Shown piece by piece: positions 36,694 through 45,565 of a stretch of 64,000 bases of DNA. A program made the position numbers and the translations under genes. Below the pieces are notes generated by a model. That model ran no database searches. It saw only the letters and a list, made by a program, of their open reading frames with translations, and was not told where the DNA came from. Every line of letters begins with the position of its first letter. Position 1 is the first letter of the stretch. This DNA comes from Segatella baroniae DSM 16972 = JCM 13447. GTDB lineage: Bacteria > Bacteroidota > Bacteroidia > Bacteroidales > Bacteroidaceae. The stretch covers positions 1 to 64,000 of the forward strand of contig NZ_AUFQ01000004.1 in the NCBI RefSeq assembly GCF_000426585.1, given 5' to 3'.

Positions 36694-37875
36694 ATGAAAG
36701 AACTGGCATTAAAGTATGGATGTAATCCCAATCAGAAACCTTCGAGGATATTCATGGAGGAGGGCGAGCTGCCGATTGAAATCGTTTGTGGCCGTCCCGG
36801 ATACATCAATTTCCTGGATGCGCTGAACGCTTGGCAGCTTGTCAGCGAGCTAAAGGAGGCCACCGGGCTTCCCGCAGCCGCGAGCTTCAAGCACGTAAGC
36901 CCGGCCGGCGCAGCCGTCGGACTGCCCTTGAGCGACACGTTGAAGAAGATATACTTCGTCGACGACGTTCCGTTCGAGCTGTCGCCGCTGGCTTGTGCAT
37001 ACGCCCGTGCCCGCGGCGCCGACCGCATGTGCTCTTATGGCGACTTCGTGGCGTTGAGCGACGTATGCGACGAGGCCACGGCACGGCTGATCAAGCGCGA
37101 AGTCAGTGATGGCGTCATCGCTCCGGGCTACACGCCCGAAGCCGTCGAAGTGCTGAAAGCCAAGCGCAAGGGCACGTACAATGTCATCAAGATAGACCCC
37201 GCCTACAGGCCGGCGCCCATCGAGCGCAAGCAGGTCTTCGGCATAACGTTCGAGCAGGGACGCAACGAAGTGAAGCTCGACGACCCTGCCTTGTTCGATG
37301 ACATTCCCACGAAGAACAAGACTTTCACGGCCGAAGCGCGGCGCGACCTGGTGATTTCGCTCATCACCTTGAAGTACACGCAGAGCAATTCCGTATGTTA
37401 CGTGAAGGACGGGCAGGCCATCGGCATCGGCGCAGGCCAGCAGAGCCGCATCCACTGCACGCGCCTGGCCGGCAACAAGGCCGACGAATGGTGGCTGCGC
37501 CAGTGTCCGAAGGTGATGAACCTGCCCTTCAGGGAAGACATCCGCCGGGCCGACCGCGACAACACCATCAACATCTATATCGGCGACGAATACGAAGACG
37601 TGCTGCAAGACGGGGTCTGGCAGCTCTTCTTCACGGAGAAACCGGAGCTGCTGACACCCGCGGAGCGGAAGGCGTGGATAGCTCGGAACACCGGGGTGGC
37701 ACTGGGTTCGGACGCGTTCTTCCCCTTCGGCGACAACATCGAGCGTGCGCACAAGAGCGGAGTGGAGTACATTGCCCAGGCTGGAGGAAGCATTCGCGAC
37801 GACCATGTCATAGCGACTTGCGACAAATATGGCATTGCCATGGCGTTCACCCATGTGCGCCTGTTCCATCATTGA
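36694..37875 (+). CDS. purH: AICAR formyltransferase, single-domain
   Basis: This 393-residue protein formylates AICAR in de novo purine synthesis. The AICARFT region runs throughout, from MKELALKYGCNPNQKPSRIF and SFKHVSPAGAAVG through YTQSNSVCYVKDGQAIGIGAGQQSRIHCTR to IAMAFTHVRLFHH. The IMP cyclohydrolase (MGS) domain of classical PurH is absent, so IMP closure must be carried out by another protein. The start ATG at 36694 is 23 nt after the peptidase stop. Confidence 0.9.
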   Translation: MKELALKYGCNPNQKPSRIFMEEGELPIEIVCGRPGYINFLDALNAWQLVSELKEATGLPAAASFKHVSPAGAAVGLPLSDTLKKIYFVDDVPFELSPLACAYARARGADRMCSYGDFVALSDVCDEATARLIKREVSDGVIAPGYTPEAVEVLKAKRKGTYNVIKIDPAYRPAPIERKQVFGITFEQGRNEVKLDDPALFDDIPTKNKTFTAEARRDLVISLITLKYTQSNSVCYVKDGQAIGIGAGQQSRIHCTRLAGNKADEWWLRQCPKVMNLPFREDIRRADRDNTINIYIGDEYEDVLQDGVWQLFFTEKPELLTPAERKAWIARNTGVALGSDAFFPFGDNIERAHKSGVEYIAQAGGSIRDDHVIATCDKYGIAMAFTHVRLFHH

Positions 37876-37915
37876 TTCGCAGAACAACGTCAAACACATC
37901 TGAAACAACAACGAT

Positions 37916-38104
37916 ATGTCCGATAATTTCGATGAAATCTTGGAAGGTGGCATTGTCTTCAGGGGCGCTCCGAAAGGCGGAGCGAAGACCGACAAAGTGA
38001 AGACCAAGGCCAAGAAGAAGAAGTATGTGACCGGGGCGCACGGCAGCGGCTCGGCCAGGCAGAAGGCGAAATACCGCGAGCAGCGGGCCAACCGTCACAA
38101 GTGA
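37916..38104 (+). CDS. Small basic protein of unknown function
   Basis: This 62-residue protein has an acidic N-terminal 12 residues (MSDNFDEILEGG) and a lysine/arginine-rich remainder (KTKAKKKK, RQKAKYREQRANRHK). It looks like a nucleic-acid or ribosome-binding tail, but I do not recognise a family. It lies 40 nt after the AICAR transformylase gene and directly before a strong terminator, so it ends this operon. Codon use looks like its neighbours. Confidence 0.65.
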   Translation: MSDNFDEILEGGIVFRGAPKGGAKTDKVKTKAKKKKYVTGAHGSGSARQKAKYREQRANRHK

Positions 38105-38131
38105 ACGGCCTCCCGCGGGCTTGTGGGAAAC

Positions 38132-38169
38132 AAAAAGAGAGACATCACCGATGCGATGTCTCTCTTTTT
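38132..38169. terminator. Bidirectional terminator between purH operon and rplS
   Basis: A perfect 15-bp stem, AAAAAGAGAGACATC (38132-38146) / GATGTCTCTCTTTTT (38155-38169), gives U-runs on both strands for two convergent genes. Confidence 0.95.
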
Positions 38170-38194
38170 ATGTCTTGGTCTGAAGGCAAACGCG

Positions 38195-38557
38195 TCATGC
38201 GTTTGGCGTTGCGGTACGCTTCTCCTTGATGCGGGCAGCCTTACCGGTGAGCTTGCGCAGGTAGTAGAGCTTGGCACGGCGCACCTTGCCACGCTTGTTG
38301 ACCTCGATGGAGTCGATGTTGGGCGATTCCAGCGGGAAGATACGCTCGACACCTATCGTACCGGACATCTTGCGAACGGTGAAGCGCTTCTTGTCACCGT
38401 GGCCTGAAATCTTGATGACTACGCCACGATAGAGCTGGATGCGCTCCTTGGCACCCTCGACGATTTTGTAAGCGACAGTGATGGTGTCGCCGAATCTGAA
38501 CTCCGGGAACTGCTTGCCGGTGGCAAATGCTTCTTCAGCAACTTTAATTAAATCCAT
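38195..38557 (-). CDS. rplS: 50S ribosomal protein L19
   Basis: This 120-residue protein lies at the 30S-50S interface. The core is [22 protein letters not shown]…[10 protein letters not shown]…FTVRKMS…[13 protein letters not shown]…[24 protein letters not shown], a clear L19 pattern. I start at the ATG at 38557; the frame stays open upstream to about 38674 without matching the family. It has its own promoter and a terminator downstream. Confidence 0.97.
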   Translation of the reverse strand: MDLIKVAEEAFATGKQFPEFRFGDTITVAYKIVEGAKERIQLYRGVVIKISGHGDKKRFTVRKMSGTIGVERIFPLESPNIDSIEVNKRGKVRRAKLYYLRKLTGKAARIKEKRTATPNA

Positions 38558-38643
38558 TTTTTGATGATTAAATGTTGTTTGTCGTCCAACGCAACATGCC
38601 TTGCAACTCTTCTGCATGGCAGCGGTTACGCCGAAAAGCGGTG

Positions 38644-38675
38644 CAAAGGTACTGACTTTTCCGTCTTCTTCCAAA
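38644..38675 (-). promoter_or_regulatory. Promoter of rplS
   Basis: TACCTTTG (minus strand, 38651-38644) with TTTG at 38675-38672 and a 20-nt spacer fits the Bacteroidetes -33/-7 consensus well. The leader is about 80 nt. Confidence 0.75.
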
Positions 38676-38721
38676 TTTTCAGCGTGTTACTTGTCGCATT
38701 GCCCCTTATTTTTGTCGTTTT

Positions 38722-39003
38722 GGGGAATGTGAAGTGGGGAATGAGGAATGTGAAATTTGAAGTGTGAAATGTGTAATGTGAAGTTTGAAATGCGCAGTGT
38801 GGAATGAGGAATGTGAAGTGTGAAGTGTGGAATGAGGAATGTGAAGTGTGAAGTTTGAAATGTGCAGTGTGGAATGAGGAATGTGAAGTGTGAAGTTTAA
38901 AATGTGCAATGGGGAATGTGAAATGTGCGGTGTGAAGTTTGAAATGTGCAGTGTATGGAATGAGGATTGTGAAGTGTGAAGTTTAAAATGTGTAATGGGG
39001 AAA
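38722..39003 (+). repeat. Decamer array, longest copy
   Basis: About 28 degenerate ten-base units of the types AATGTGAAGT, GTGTGAAATG and TGGAATGAGG stretch over some 280 bases. Within it a higher-order block of roughly 40-60 bp (…GTTTGAAATGTGCAGTGTGG…) repeats several times. There is no reading frame of significance. Confidence 0.85.
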
Positions 39004-39308
39004 GTGTAAAGACAGGTGGAAAGAAAATCAGAAGCAGCCTTTCCATATTGCAGAAGCTGCCTTTCCACGTCGCAAAAGCAGTCCTTTTACAATGCAAGAG
39101 CGGCCCGTTTACAACGCCAAAGGGCAGCTTTCACGTTGCAAGAGCGACTTGTTGTAGTTGACATTAAAACGGACGCCGGTCTCAGAGCAGCGCGTTTACG
39201 TTGCAAGAGCGACCCGTTGACGTTGCAAGAGCAGCCTGTTTACAAGTTAAAAGCACCCCATTTGACAAACAAAAGTAGCCCGTTCACGCGCCCAAAGCTG
39301 CCTGTTTA
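39004..39308 (+). repeat. Junction plus ~22-bp unit array, longest copy
   Basis: After the conserved junction (GACAGGTGGAAAGAAAATCAG) come about ten units with cores such as CACGTCGCAAAAGCAG, ACAATGCAAGAGCGGC and ACGTTGCAAGAGCGAC, spaced 21-23 bp, interrupted once near 39150-39185. It leads straight into palindromic module copy B. Confidence 0.8.
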
Positions 39309-39325
39309 ATAAGCCCAAATTGGTT

Positions 39326-40020
39326 CATTGCAACATAACCACGGTGCATTGTGCATGCAACCGCTTAGCGGTTGGTCTGTTTGTAGGGAAGGGTTGCGAG
39401 CGCAGCGAGCTACCCTGCCTGGCCAGTGACAAAGAAAGCTAGGCCGAAGGCCTTGGTCTTTTTACGTTTGTAGTGGATGTTGCCGGGTATAAAGGGTGAG
39501 CCGTCGGAATAGCCAATTGATTTTTGAAGCATGTGGAGGCACGAGCTGCAAGGGCGATATGCTGGTCATGGTCGCCGCCGACAGCCTCTTGATGGCGGGA
39601 GCACAGGCTTGCGTGCCGGCACCCGAGGCTTTCCTGCGGGTGTTGAAGCCGCCGGCTTCACCTCTCCGTACCCCCCCGGTCATGCCGCAGGATGACCGGG
39701 GGAGGTGTGACCGCCATCCATCCGTCGACCCTGGAGGGGTCGCCCACGGTCATCACGGCTGTCTTTGGGCGACCCTTCCAGGGTCGATTTCCGCCTGGTC
39801 TTTTATCCCCTGGTCACTCCGCTTCGCAGAGATGACCAGGGGTTATCGAGCGATGAAGCCTCCGGCTTCAACTCCTGCGCAGCCTGCGACTGGCATTTAC
39901 TTATATCCAATGAACCGATTTGGGGTAAAAAAAGATCAAGGCCTTCGGCCTACACATCCCGTCACAGACCCATCTTGAACACAGAAGGGTCGACCTCACG
40001 GCCAACCCTTCCTCATATAA
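39326..40020 (+). repeat. Palindromic module, copy B
   Basis: The same orientation and block order as copy A: ACCGC/GCGGT head (about 39359-39374), GCGAGCGCAGCGAGCTACCC, GAAGCC/GGCTTC, GGTCATGCCGCAGGATGACC, CGACCC/GGGTCG twice, TGGTCACTCCGCTTCGCAGA followed by TGACCAGGGG, and GAAGCC/GGCTTC. Differences from copy A are mostly compensated inside stems or occur in loops. The C-run at about 39667 is longer than in copies A and C and would shift any reading frame, which argues against coding. Confidence 0.85.
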
Positions 40021-40041
40021 CGTAAAATGCAGAGGTATGAA

Positions 40042-40824
40042 CTACATTTTACTGATGATTCCCAGTTTCGTAGAATTGATGAAATCCACGATCTTTCGTA
40101 TCTCCGGACTGTCCGGCACCTGCTCGTTGATCTGCAACACGGCGTCGAACACGCTGTTCTGGCCGTGGAACACCAAGCGATAGGCGTTGGCCACATGCTT
40201 CTGAACCTTGTCTTCCACCCCGTTGGCGGTCATCATCGTGGTGTTGGGACCATTGTAACCGACGGGCTTCCCGCCGGCGATGATATAAGGCGGAACATCT
40301 TTTGAGAAAGTGGTGCCGGCCTGCACCATCGCGCAGTCGCCCACGCGTGTCTTGGCATTCTCGATGACCGACGACGAGAAGATGACGCCGTTGCCAATCA
40401 GGCAGTCGCCGGCAATCTTCGTGCCGTAGCCGAACACGCAATGGTCACCTATCTTGGTGTCGTGCGAGATATGGGCGCCCTCCATCAGGAAGTTGTGGTT
40501 GCCGATGACCGTCCGACCGCCACAATGGGTCGCCCGATTGATTACCACATTCTCGCGGATGATGTTGCCATCGCCTATCACCAGCTCCGTCTTGTCGCCA
40601 CAGAAGTTGAAATCCTGGGGCAGCGCGCCCACGACGGCACCCTGATGCACCTTGTTGCCACGGCCCATGCGGGTTCCGTTGAGAATGCTTACAAAGGGGA
40701 AGATGACACAATCGTCACCTATCACGACGTCGTCTTCGATGTAGACGAAGGGGAATATCTTGCAGTTGTCTCCTATTTTCGCCTTGGGAGACACCTCGGC
40801 TTTCGCACTTATTTCACTTGCCAT
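40042..40824 (-). CDS. lpxA: UDP-N-acetylglucosamine acyltransferase
   Basis: This 260-residue protein adds the first 3-hydroxyacyl chain to UDP-GlcNAc in lipid A synthesis. A left-handed beta-helix of hexapeptide repeats fills the N-terminal two thirds (SAKAEVSPKAKIGDNC…), with the catalytic His in the INRATHCGG/GAHISHDT region, and a C-terminal helical domain starts about residue 190. It is downstream of the TolC-type gene, with the three efflux genes and lpxA on one strand. Confidence 0.95.
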   Translation of the reverse strand: MASEISAKAEVSPKAKIGDNCKIFPFVYIEDDVVIGDDCVIFPFVSILNGTRMGRGNKVHQGAVVGALPQDFNFCGDKTELVIGDGNIIRENVVINRATHCGGRTVIGNHNFLMEGAHISHDTKIGDHCVFGYGTKIAGDCLIGNGVIFSSSVIENAKTRVGDCAMVQAGTTFSKDVPPYIIAGGKPVGYNGPNTTMMTANGVEDKVQKHVANAYRLVFHGQNSVFDAVLQINEQVPDSPEIRKIVDFINSTKLGIISKM

Positions 40825-40881
40825 AATACTAATGTTAAATGTTGAATGTTGAATGTGGAACGAATCCCTTGGTGATGTGCA

Positions 40882-42282
40882 CTACCTGGCGCCTCCACCC
40901 AAAGCGGAGTATAGGTTGACGATGGCCTGCATGCGGCTGAAATCGTCGGCAACCTTGGAGAGTTCGGTGTTGAGGAGGCTGCTTTGCGCCGTAATCACTT
41001 CGAGATAAGTGGTGCGGGAACTTGCCATGAGGTCCTTGGTGTCCTCCACATTCTTCTTCAAGACTTGGATTTGCTTCTCTTCTATCTTTGACTTCTCCAA
41101 GGCGGAGTTGTACTTCACGAGCGCGTTGCTCACCTCGCTGCCGGCCGTCAGTATGGTGTTCTGCCAAGTGTTGTAGGCTTGTTCATACTGCGCCTTGGCC
41201 ACCTTCAGGCCTGCGATGAGCCGTCCGTTCTGGAAGATGGGCTGCGTGAGCGAACCCACGGCCCGCCACAACAGCTTGCCGGGATTGACAATGCCCATGC
41301 CTCCGCTGTTGGTGTAGGCTCCGCTGCCGCTGATGTTCAGGCTGGGATAGAAGCGACTGCGGGCGGTCTGCACGTTATAGAAGCACTGCGCCAGCTTCAT
41401 TTCGGCCGCGTGGACGTCCGCACGGTTGTTGAGCAGCTGCAAGCCCACGCCCGTAGAGAAGCTGGTGGGCAGCAGCTGGTCGTCCATCTTGCCGCGGGCG
41501 ATGGTCTGTGCCTGCTGGCCGATGAGCAACGAGAGCGAGTTCTCCGTCTCGCGAATCTGCCGACGAAGGTCGGTCTTCCGCGTCAGCACGGAATAGTAGT
41601 TGGCCTCCGCACTCTGGACGGCAACCGAACGAATGCCCACGACGGCGTCCTTGCGGATTTTCATGATGTCCCAAGTGTCCTTCGTCAGCTGTTCCATGTC
41701 GCCCACGAGCTGCATCTGCTTGTCGAGCATCAGCAAGCTGTAGTACATGTTGGCCACACCGGCAATGACTTTCGTCTTGACAGCCACCTGATAGTCTTTC
41801 GTCTGCAGCAGGGCGACCTGGGCGGCACGCTTCGATGACAGCAGTGTTCCAAAGAGGTCGACGTTCCAACTGGCATTGAGCGGGAGGCTGTAGGTCTGGC
41901 TTGCCTTGGCACCGTCCCATGAAGAGATGACTCCCTGCGGGCTGAAGTTGAACGAGGGGAGGAACGAGAGCTTGGCTGCCTTGAGCTGCACTTCGGCCAT
42001 TTCCACGTTGAGCGCGGCATTCAAGAGGTCTGTATTATGGTCTAAAGCCTGATGGATAAGCCCTTGCAGGATAGGATCGGTAAAGACGCTGCGCCATGGA
42101 ATATTGCCGAAACCGGCCGTATCGTTTACGACCAGCGTATCTTTGTCCGACATGACGTCGCGCACCAGTCCTGTCGTTTTTACGTCGGGGCGCTCGTATC
42201 GGCCGTACAGGCTCTTGCAACCGCTCAACATGAGCGTTGCAAGTGTTAGCACGAGTATTGTATTAATCTTATTTTTCATCAT
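40882..42282 (-). CDS. TolC-type outer-membrane efflux lipoprotein
   Basis: This 466-residue protein has a lipoprotein signal (LATLMLSGCKSLYG) and the repeated helical OEP structure of the OprM/NodT group (RPDVKTTG…LIHQALDHNTDLLNAALNVEMAEVQLKAAK). It forms the outer-membrane channel of the RND pump encoded just upstream. The start (MMKNK, 42282) overlaps the pump gene's stop codon by 14 nt, indicating translational coupling. The longer frame upstream only overlaps the pump gene. Confidence 0.93.
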   Translation of the reverse strand: MMKNKINTILVLTLATLMLSGCKSLYGRYERPDVKTTGLVRDVMSDKDTLVVNDTAGFGNIPWRSVFTDPILQGLIHQALDHNTDLLNAALNVEMAEVQLKAAKLSFLPSFNFSPQGVISSWDGAKASQTYSLPLNASWNVDLFGTLLSSKRAAQVALLQTKDYQVAVKTKVIAGVANMYYSLLMLDKQMQLVGDMEQLTKDTWDIMKIRKDAVVGIRSVAVQSAEANYYSVLTRKTDLRRQIRETENSLSLLIGQQAQTIARGKMDDQLLPTSFSTGVGLQLLNNRADVHAAEMKLAQCFYNVQTARSRFYPSLNISGSGAYTNSGGMGIVNPGKLLWRAVGSLTQPIFQNGRLIAGLKVAKAQYEQAYNTWQNTILTAGSEVSNALVKYNSALEKSKIEEKQIQVLKKNVEDTKDLMASSRTTYLEVITAQSSLLNTELSKVADDFSRMQAIVNLYSALGGGAR

Positions 42283-45200
42283 ATTGGTTCTTATAGTTTT
42301 GGGGTGTGATGGAGCCATTTGCATGGGCATACTGTTCGAGTTCGGCCGCGGCCTCATGATTCTCCTCATCCTCGAAAATGATGGGGGTAAAGCGTTCCTG
42401 CAACCACTGGAAGACCGCAAAGAGCGCCGGCACGACGAAGATCTGGCAGAATGTACCGATCAACATACCACCGACGGCGGCGGCACCCAGTGTCTGGTTG
42501 CCGTTCTTACCTACGCCCGAAGCGAACATCAGCGGCAACAGACCAATAACCATTGCCAACGAAGTCATCAAGATAGGACGCAGACGGGCGCCCGCACCTA
42601 AGATGGCGGAATAGCGAATGGCCATACCGGTCTTGCGACGGTCGAGCGCGAACTGTACGATAAGGATGGCATTCTTCGCCAAAAGACCAATCAGCATAAT
42701 CAATGAGATTTGCATATAAATGTCATTAGAGTGACCGAAGATCTGCGTAAAGATGAAAGCGCCGGCCAATCCGAACGGAATGGAGAGGATAACGGCCAAC
42801 GGAAGGAGATAGCTCTCATACTGCGCGCTCAGAATCAGATAGACGAACACCAGACACAATACGAATACCAGCGCGGTAGTGTTGCTGCTTTCCGCCTCAG
42901 AACGAGTCAGACCGGAGTATTCATAGCCATAACCGGTCGGCAATGTGTTCTTCGCTACTTCGGCAATGGCCTGCATCGCCTGACCGGTAGAATAGCCGGT
43001 AGCCGGTGTTACGCTGACATTGATAGAGGTAAAGAGGTTGAAGCGGGCAATATTGGATGGGCCGTAGACACGCTTCAAGGTGCAAAATTCAGAAACAGGA
43101 GCCATCTGTCCATTGGCTGTACGTACATAAATATTGCTCAATTGGTCGGGACGGAGGCGATCATTGGGGCTTGCCTGAATCATAACACGGAACAACTTGC
43201 CGTAAGCGTTGAAGTTTGACGCGTAAAGACCACCCAGATAGCCTTGCAGTGTGGACATAACCGTGCTGGGCGAAATACCCGCCTGCTTGGCCTTGGCAAC
43301 GTCAACGTCTACCATGTATTGCGGATAATTAGGGTTATACGTGGTCATGGCCTTCTGAATCTCTTCACGCGTGTTTAGTTCTTTCAAGAAACTCTGCGTC
43401 AAGTTGTAGAATTTATTCAGGTCACCGCCACTCTTATCCTGCATCGTCATGGTGATACCGCTTTGCACGGAGAAGCCCGGAACCATCGGCGGTCCGAAAG
43501 CGATAATCTGAGCGTCCTTAATAGACGCCGTCTGCTTGTAGATCATACCCAGCACGGAGTTAGCTTCGAGCGGGTTGACAAACAGCGCCATCGGGTCGGC
43601 GTTGGTTATCGCGTTCTTGATACGGGTGAAAATACCGGCCGAACGCTCTTCAAACGGTTTCAACTTGATGATGAACGTAGCCTGATCAGAACCCTGACCG
43701 GCGATGAAGTTGTAACCGATGACGGCTTCTCGACGCTGAATGGCAGGGTTGCCGGCCAACATTCCGTCCACCTGGTTTACGATTTGCTTCGTGCGTTCCT
43801 GACTGGTACCGGGCGCAGCCGATATCATGACAAACAGCGTACCCGTATCTTCATTGGGCACAAGGCCGGTCTTGGTGGTCGACATCAGTGCGACAAGAGC
43901 CACGATGCCCACTGCGATGGAGCCGCCTGCTACCAGTTTGTGATTGATAAAGAACGTAACACCTTTCTTATATTTCTCTGTCGTGCGGTCAAACACGCGA
44001 TTAAAGTTACTATGGAAGCGGCTGACAAAGGTCGCGTTACTATGATCTTTCTCCTTGTCGTGGGGCTTCAAGAAAATAGCGCACAAGGCCGGAGATAGCG
44101 TCAGCGCGTTGACGGCTGAGATGATGATGGACACGGCCATTGTCACACCGAACTCACGATAGAACGTACCCGACGTTCCGCCGAGGAATGACACAGGAAC
44201 GAACACGGCAGACATTACCAACGTGATAGAGATAATGGCACCTGAAATTTCGTTCATGGCGTCGATGGAAGCTGCGAGGGCACTCTTGTAGCCTTGATCG
44301 AGCTTCGCGTGTACGGCTTCAACCACCACAATAGCGTCGTCCACCACAATGGCGATGGCCAACAACAGGGCAGAAAGCACGAGCAAGTTGATAGAGAAGC
44401 CGAATACCCACAGGAAGAAGAACGTACCGATGAGGGCCACCGGAACGGCAATCATTGGAATCAGTGTCGAGCGCAAGTCTTGTAAGAAAATGTAAACCAC
44501 GAGGAAAACGAGCGCCAACGTGATAAACAGCGTCATGATAACCTCTTCGACCGAGGCGAAAAGAAACTCGGTGATATCCTGTTCGATGGTATATTTCAGT
44601 CCGGGCGGGAAGGTCTTGCTGGCTTCTTCCAACGCTTTCTTCACGTCGGTAGCAATCTCTGTGGCGTTAGACCCCGCAATCTGATTGACCATACCCATCA
44701 CGGCGGGGTGCCCATTGTTAATCAAACTCACATTATATTGTAGCGATCCCAGCTCAATATCAGCCACATCTTTCAACCGAAGAGTCTGTCCGGTGGTAGA
44801 ACTTTTGATTAAAATATTCTCAAATTCATTGGCTTTCTTCAGGCGTCCCTTGTATCGCAGCGCGTACTCGAAGGCTACCGAACCATTCTCGCCCAGTGAA
44901 CCCGGCGCGGCCTCGATGTTTTGTTCGGCCAAAATGCCCGAGATATCTGTGGGCACAAGTCCGTAAATCTTCATCTTTTCGGGCTTCAGCCAGATGCGCA
45001 TGGAATAGCTGGCCATGGAAGGACTTTGTACGTCGCCCACGCCATTGATACGCTTCAAGAGCGGAATGATGTTGATGTTGTTATAATTGGTCAGGAATTG
45101 GCCGTCGTAACGGGAGTCATCGGTGGTCAACGAATACATGATAACGTTCGAGGGCTGGCGCTTGCTCACCGTCACACCCACGCGGGTAACCTCAGCCGGC

Positions 45201-45556
45201 AGCAAAGCCTGTGCCTGCTGCACGCGGTTTTGCACGTTGACGGCACACATGTTGGGGTCGACTCCTTGCTTGAAATATACCGTTATCATCGCCATACCGG
45301 AATTGGTTGCGGTCGATGACATATAAGTCATGTTCTCTACACCATTGATACTCTCCTCAAGCGGAGTTACAACGGAGTTCAGTACGGTCTGCGCATCGGC
45401 TCCCTGATAGGTCGTCACCACCATAATAGTCGGTGGAGCGATGTCAGGATACTGCTCAATAGGCAGCGAAGCTAGACCGATGATGCCCAGCAAGACGAAG
45501 AAGATGGAGACCACCGTCGACAGTACCGGGCGTTTTATGAAGTTTGTAAATGTCAT
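42269..45556 (-). CDS. RND efflux pump, HAE1/AcrB family
   Basis: This 1095-residue proton-driven inner-membrane transporter has twelve TM segments and two large periplasmic loops. Hallmarks are the N-terminal FIKRPVLSTVVSIFFVLLG, porter segment PDIAPPTIMVVTTYQGA, and the proton-relay aspartates in AIAIVVDDAIVVVEAV. It likely expels hydrophobic drugs, bile acids or detergents. It is 9 nt downstream of the membrane fusion protein gene. Confidence 0.95.
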   Translation of the reverse strand: MTFTNFIKRPVLSTVVSIFFVLLGIIGLASLPIEQYPDIAPPTIMVVTTYQGADAQTVLNSVVTPLEESINGVENMTYMSSTATNSGMAMITVYFKQGVDPNMCAVNVQNRVQQAQALLPAEVTRVGVTVSKRQPSNVIMYSLTTDDSRYDGQFLTNYNNINIIPLLKRINGVGDVQSPSMASYSMRIWLKPEKMKIYGLVPTDISGILAEQNIEAAPGSLGENGSVAFEYALRYKGRLKKANEFENILIKSSTTGQTLRLKDVADIELGSLQYNVSLINNGHPAVMGMVNQIAGSNATEIATDVKKALEEASKTFPPGLKYTIEQDITEFLFASVEEVIMTLFITLALVFLVVYIFLQDLRSTLIPMIAVPVALIGTFFFLWVFGFSINLLVLSALLLAIAIVVDDAIVVVEAVHAKLDQGYKSALAASIDAMNEISGAIISITLVMSAVFVPVSFLGGTSGTFYREFGVTMAVSIIISAVNALTLSPALCAIFLKPHDKEKDHSNATFVSRFHSNFNRVFDRTTEKYKKGVTFFINHKLVAGGSIAVGIVALVALMSTTKTGLVPNEDTGTLFVMISAAPGTSQERTKQIVNQVDGMLAGNPAIQRREAVIGYNFIAGQGSDQATFIIKLKPFEERSAGIFTRIKNAITNADPMALFVNPLEANSVLGMIYKQTASIKDAQIIAFGPPMVPGFSVQSGITMTMQDKSGGDLNKFYNLTQSFLKELNTREEIQKAMTTYNPNYPQYMVDVDVAKAKQAGISPSTVMSTLQGYLGGLYASNFNAYGKLFRVMIQASPNDRLRPDQLSNIYVRTANGQMAPVSEFCTLKRVYGPSNIARFNLFTSINVSVTPATGYSTGQAMQAIAEVAKNTLPTGYGYEYSGLTRSEAESSNTTALVFVLCLVFVYLILSAQYESYLLPLAVILSIPFGLAGAFIFTQIFGHSNDIYMQISLIMLIGLLAKNAILIVQFALDRRKTGMAIRYSAILGAGARLRPILMTSLAMVIGLLPLMFASGVGKNGNQTLGAAAVGGMLIGTFCQIFVVPALFAVFQWLQERFTPIIFEDEENHEAAAELEQYAHANGSITPQNYKNQYDEK

Positions 45557-45565
45557 ATCGTTTGT

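Noticed and set aside
38722..39003. The decamer array as a phase-variable coding repeat
   Set aside because: No start codon, signal or stable frame accompanies it at this site; it is intergenic.
39004..39308. The 22-bp array as a CRISPR array
   Set aside because: Units are degenerate and contiguous without unique spacers of constant size, and no cas genes are in the window.
42283..42420. Longer start for the TolC-type gene
   Set aside because: The extra N-terminal residues only translate the 3' end of the pump gene in another frame; the lipoprotein signal begins at MMKNK.
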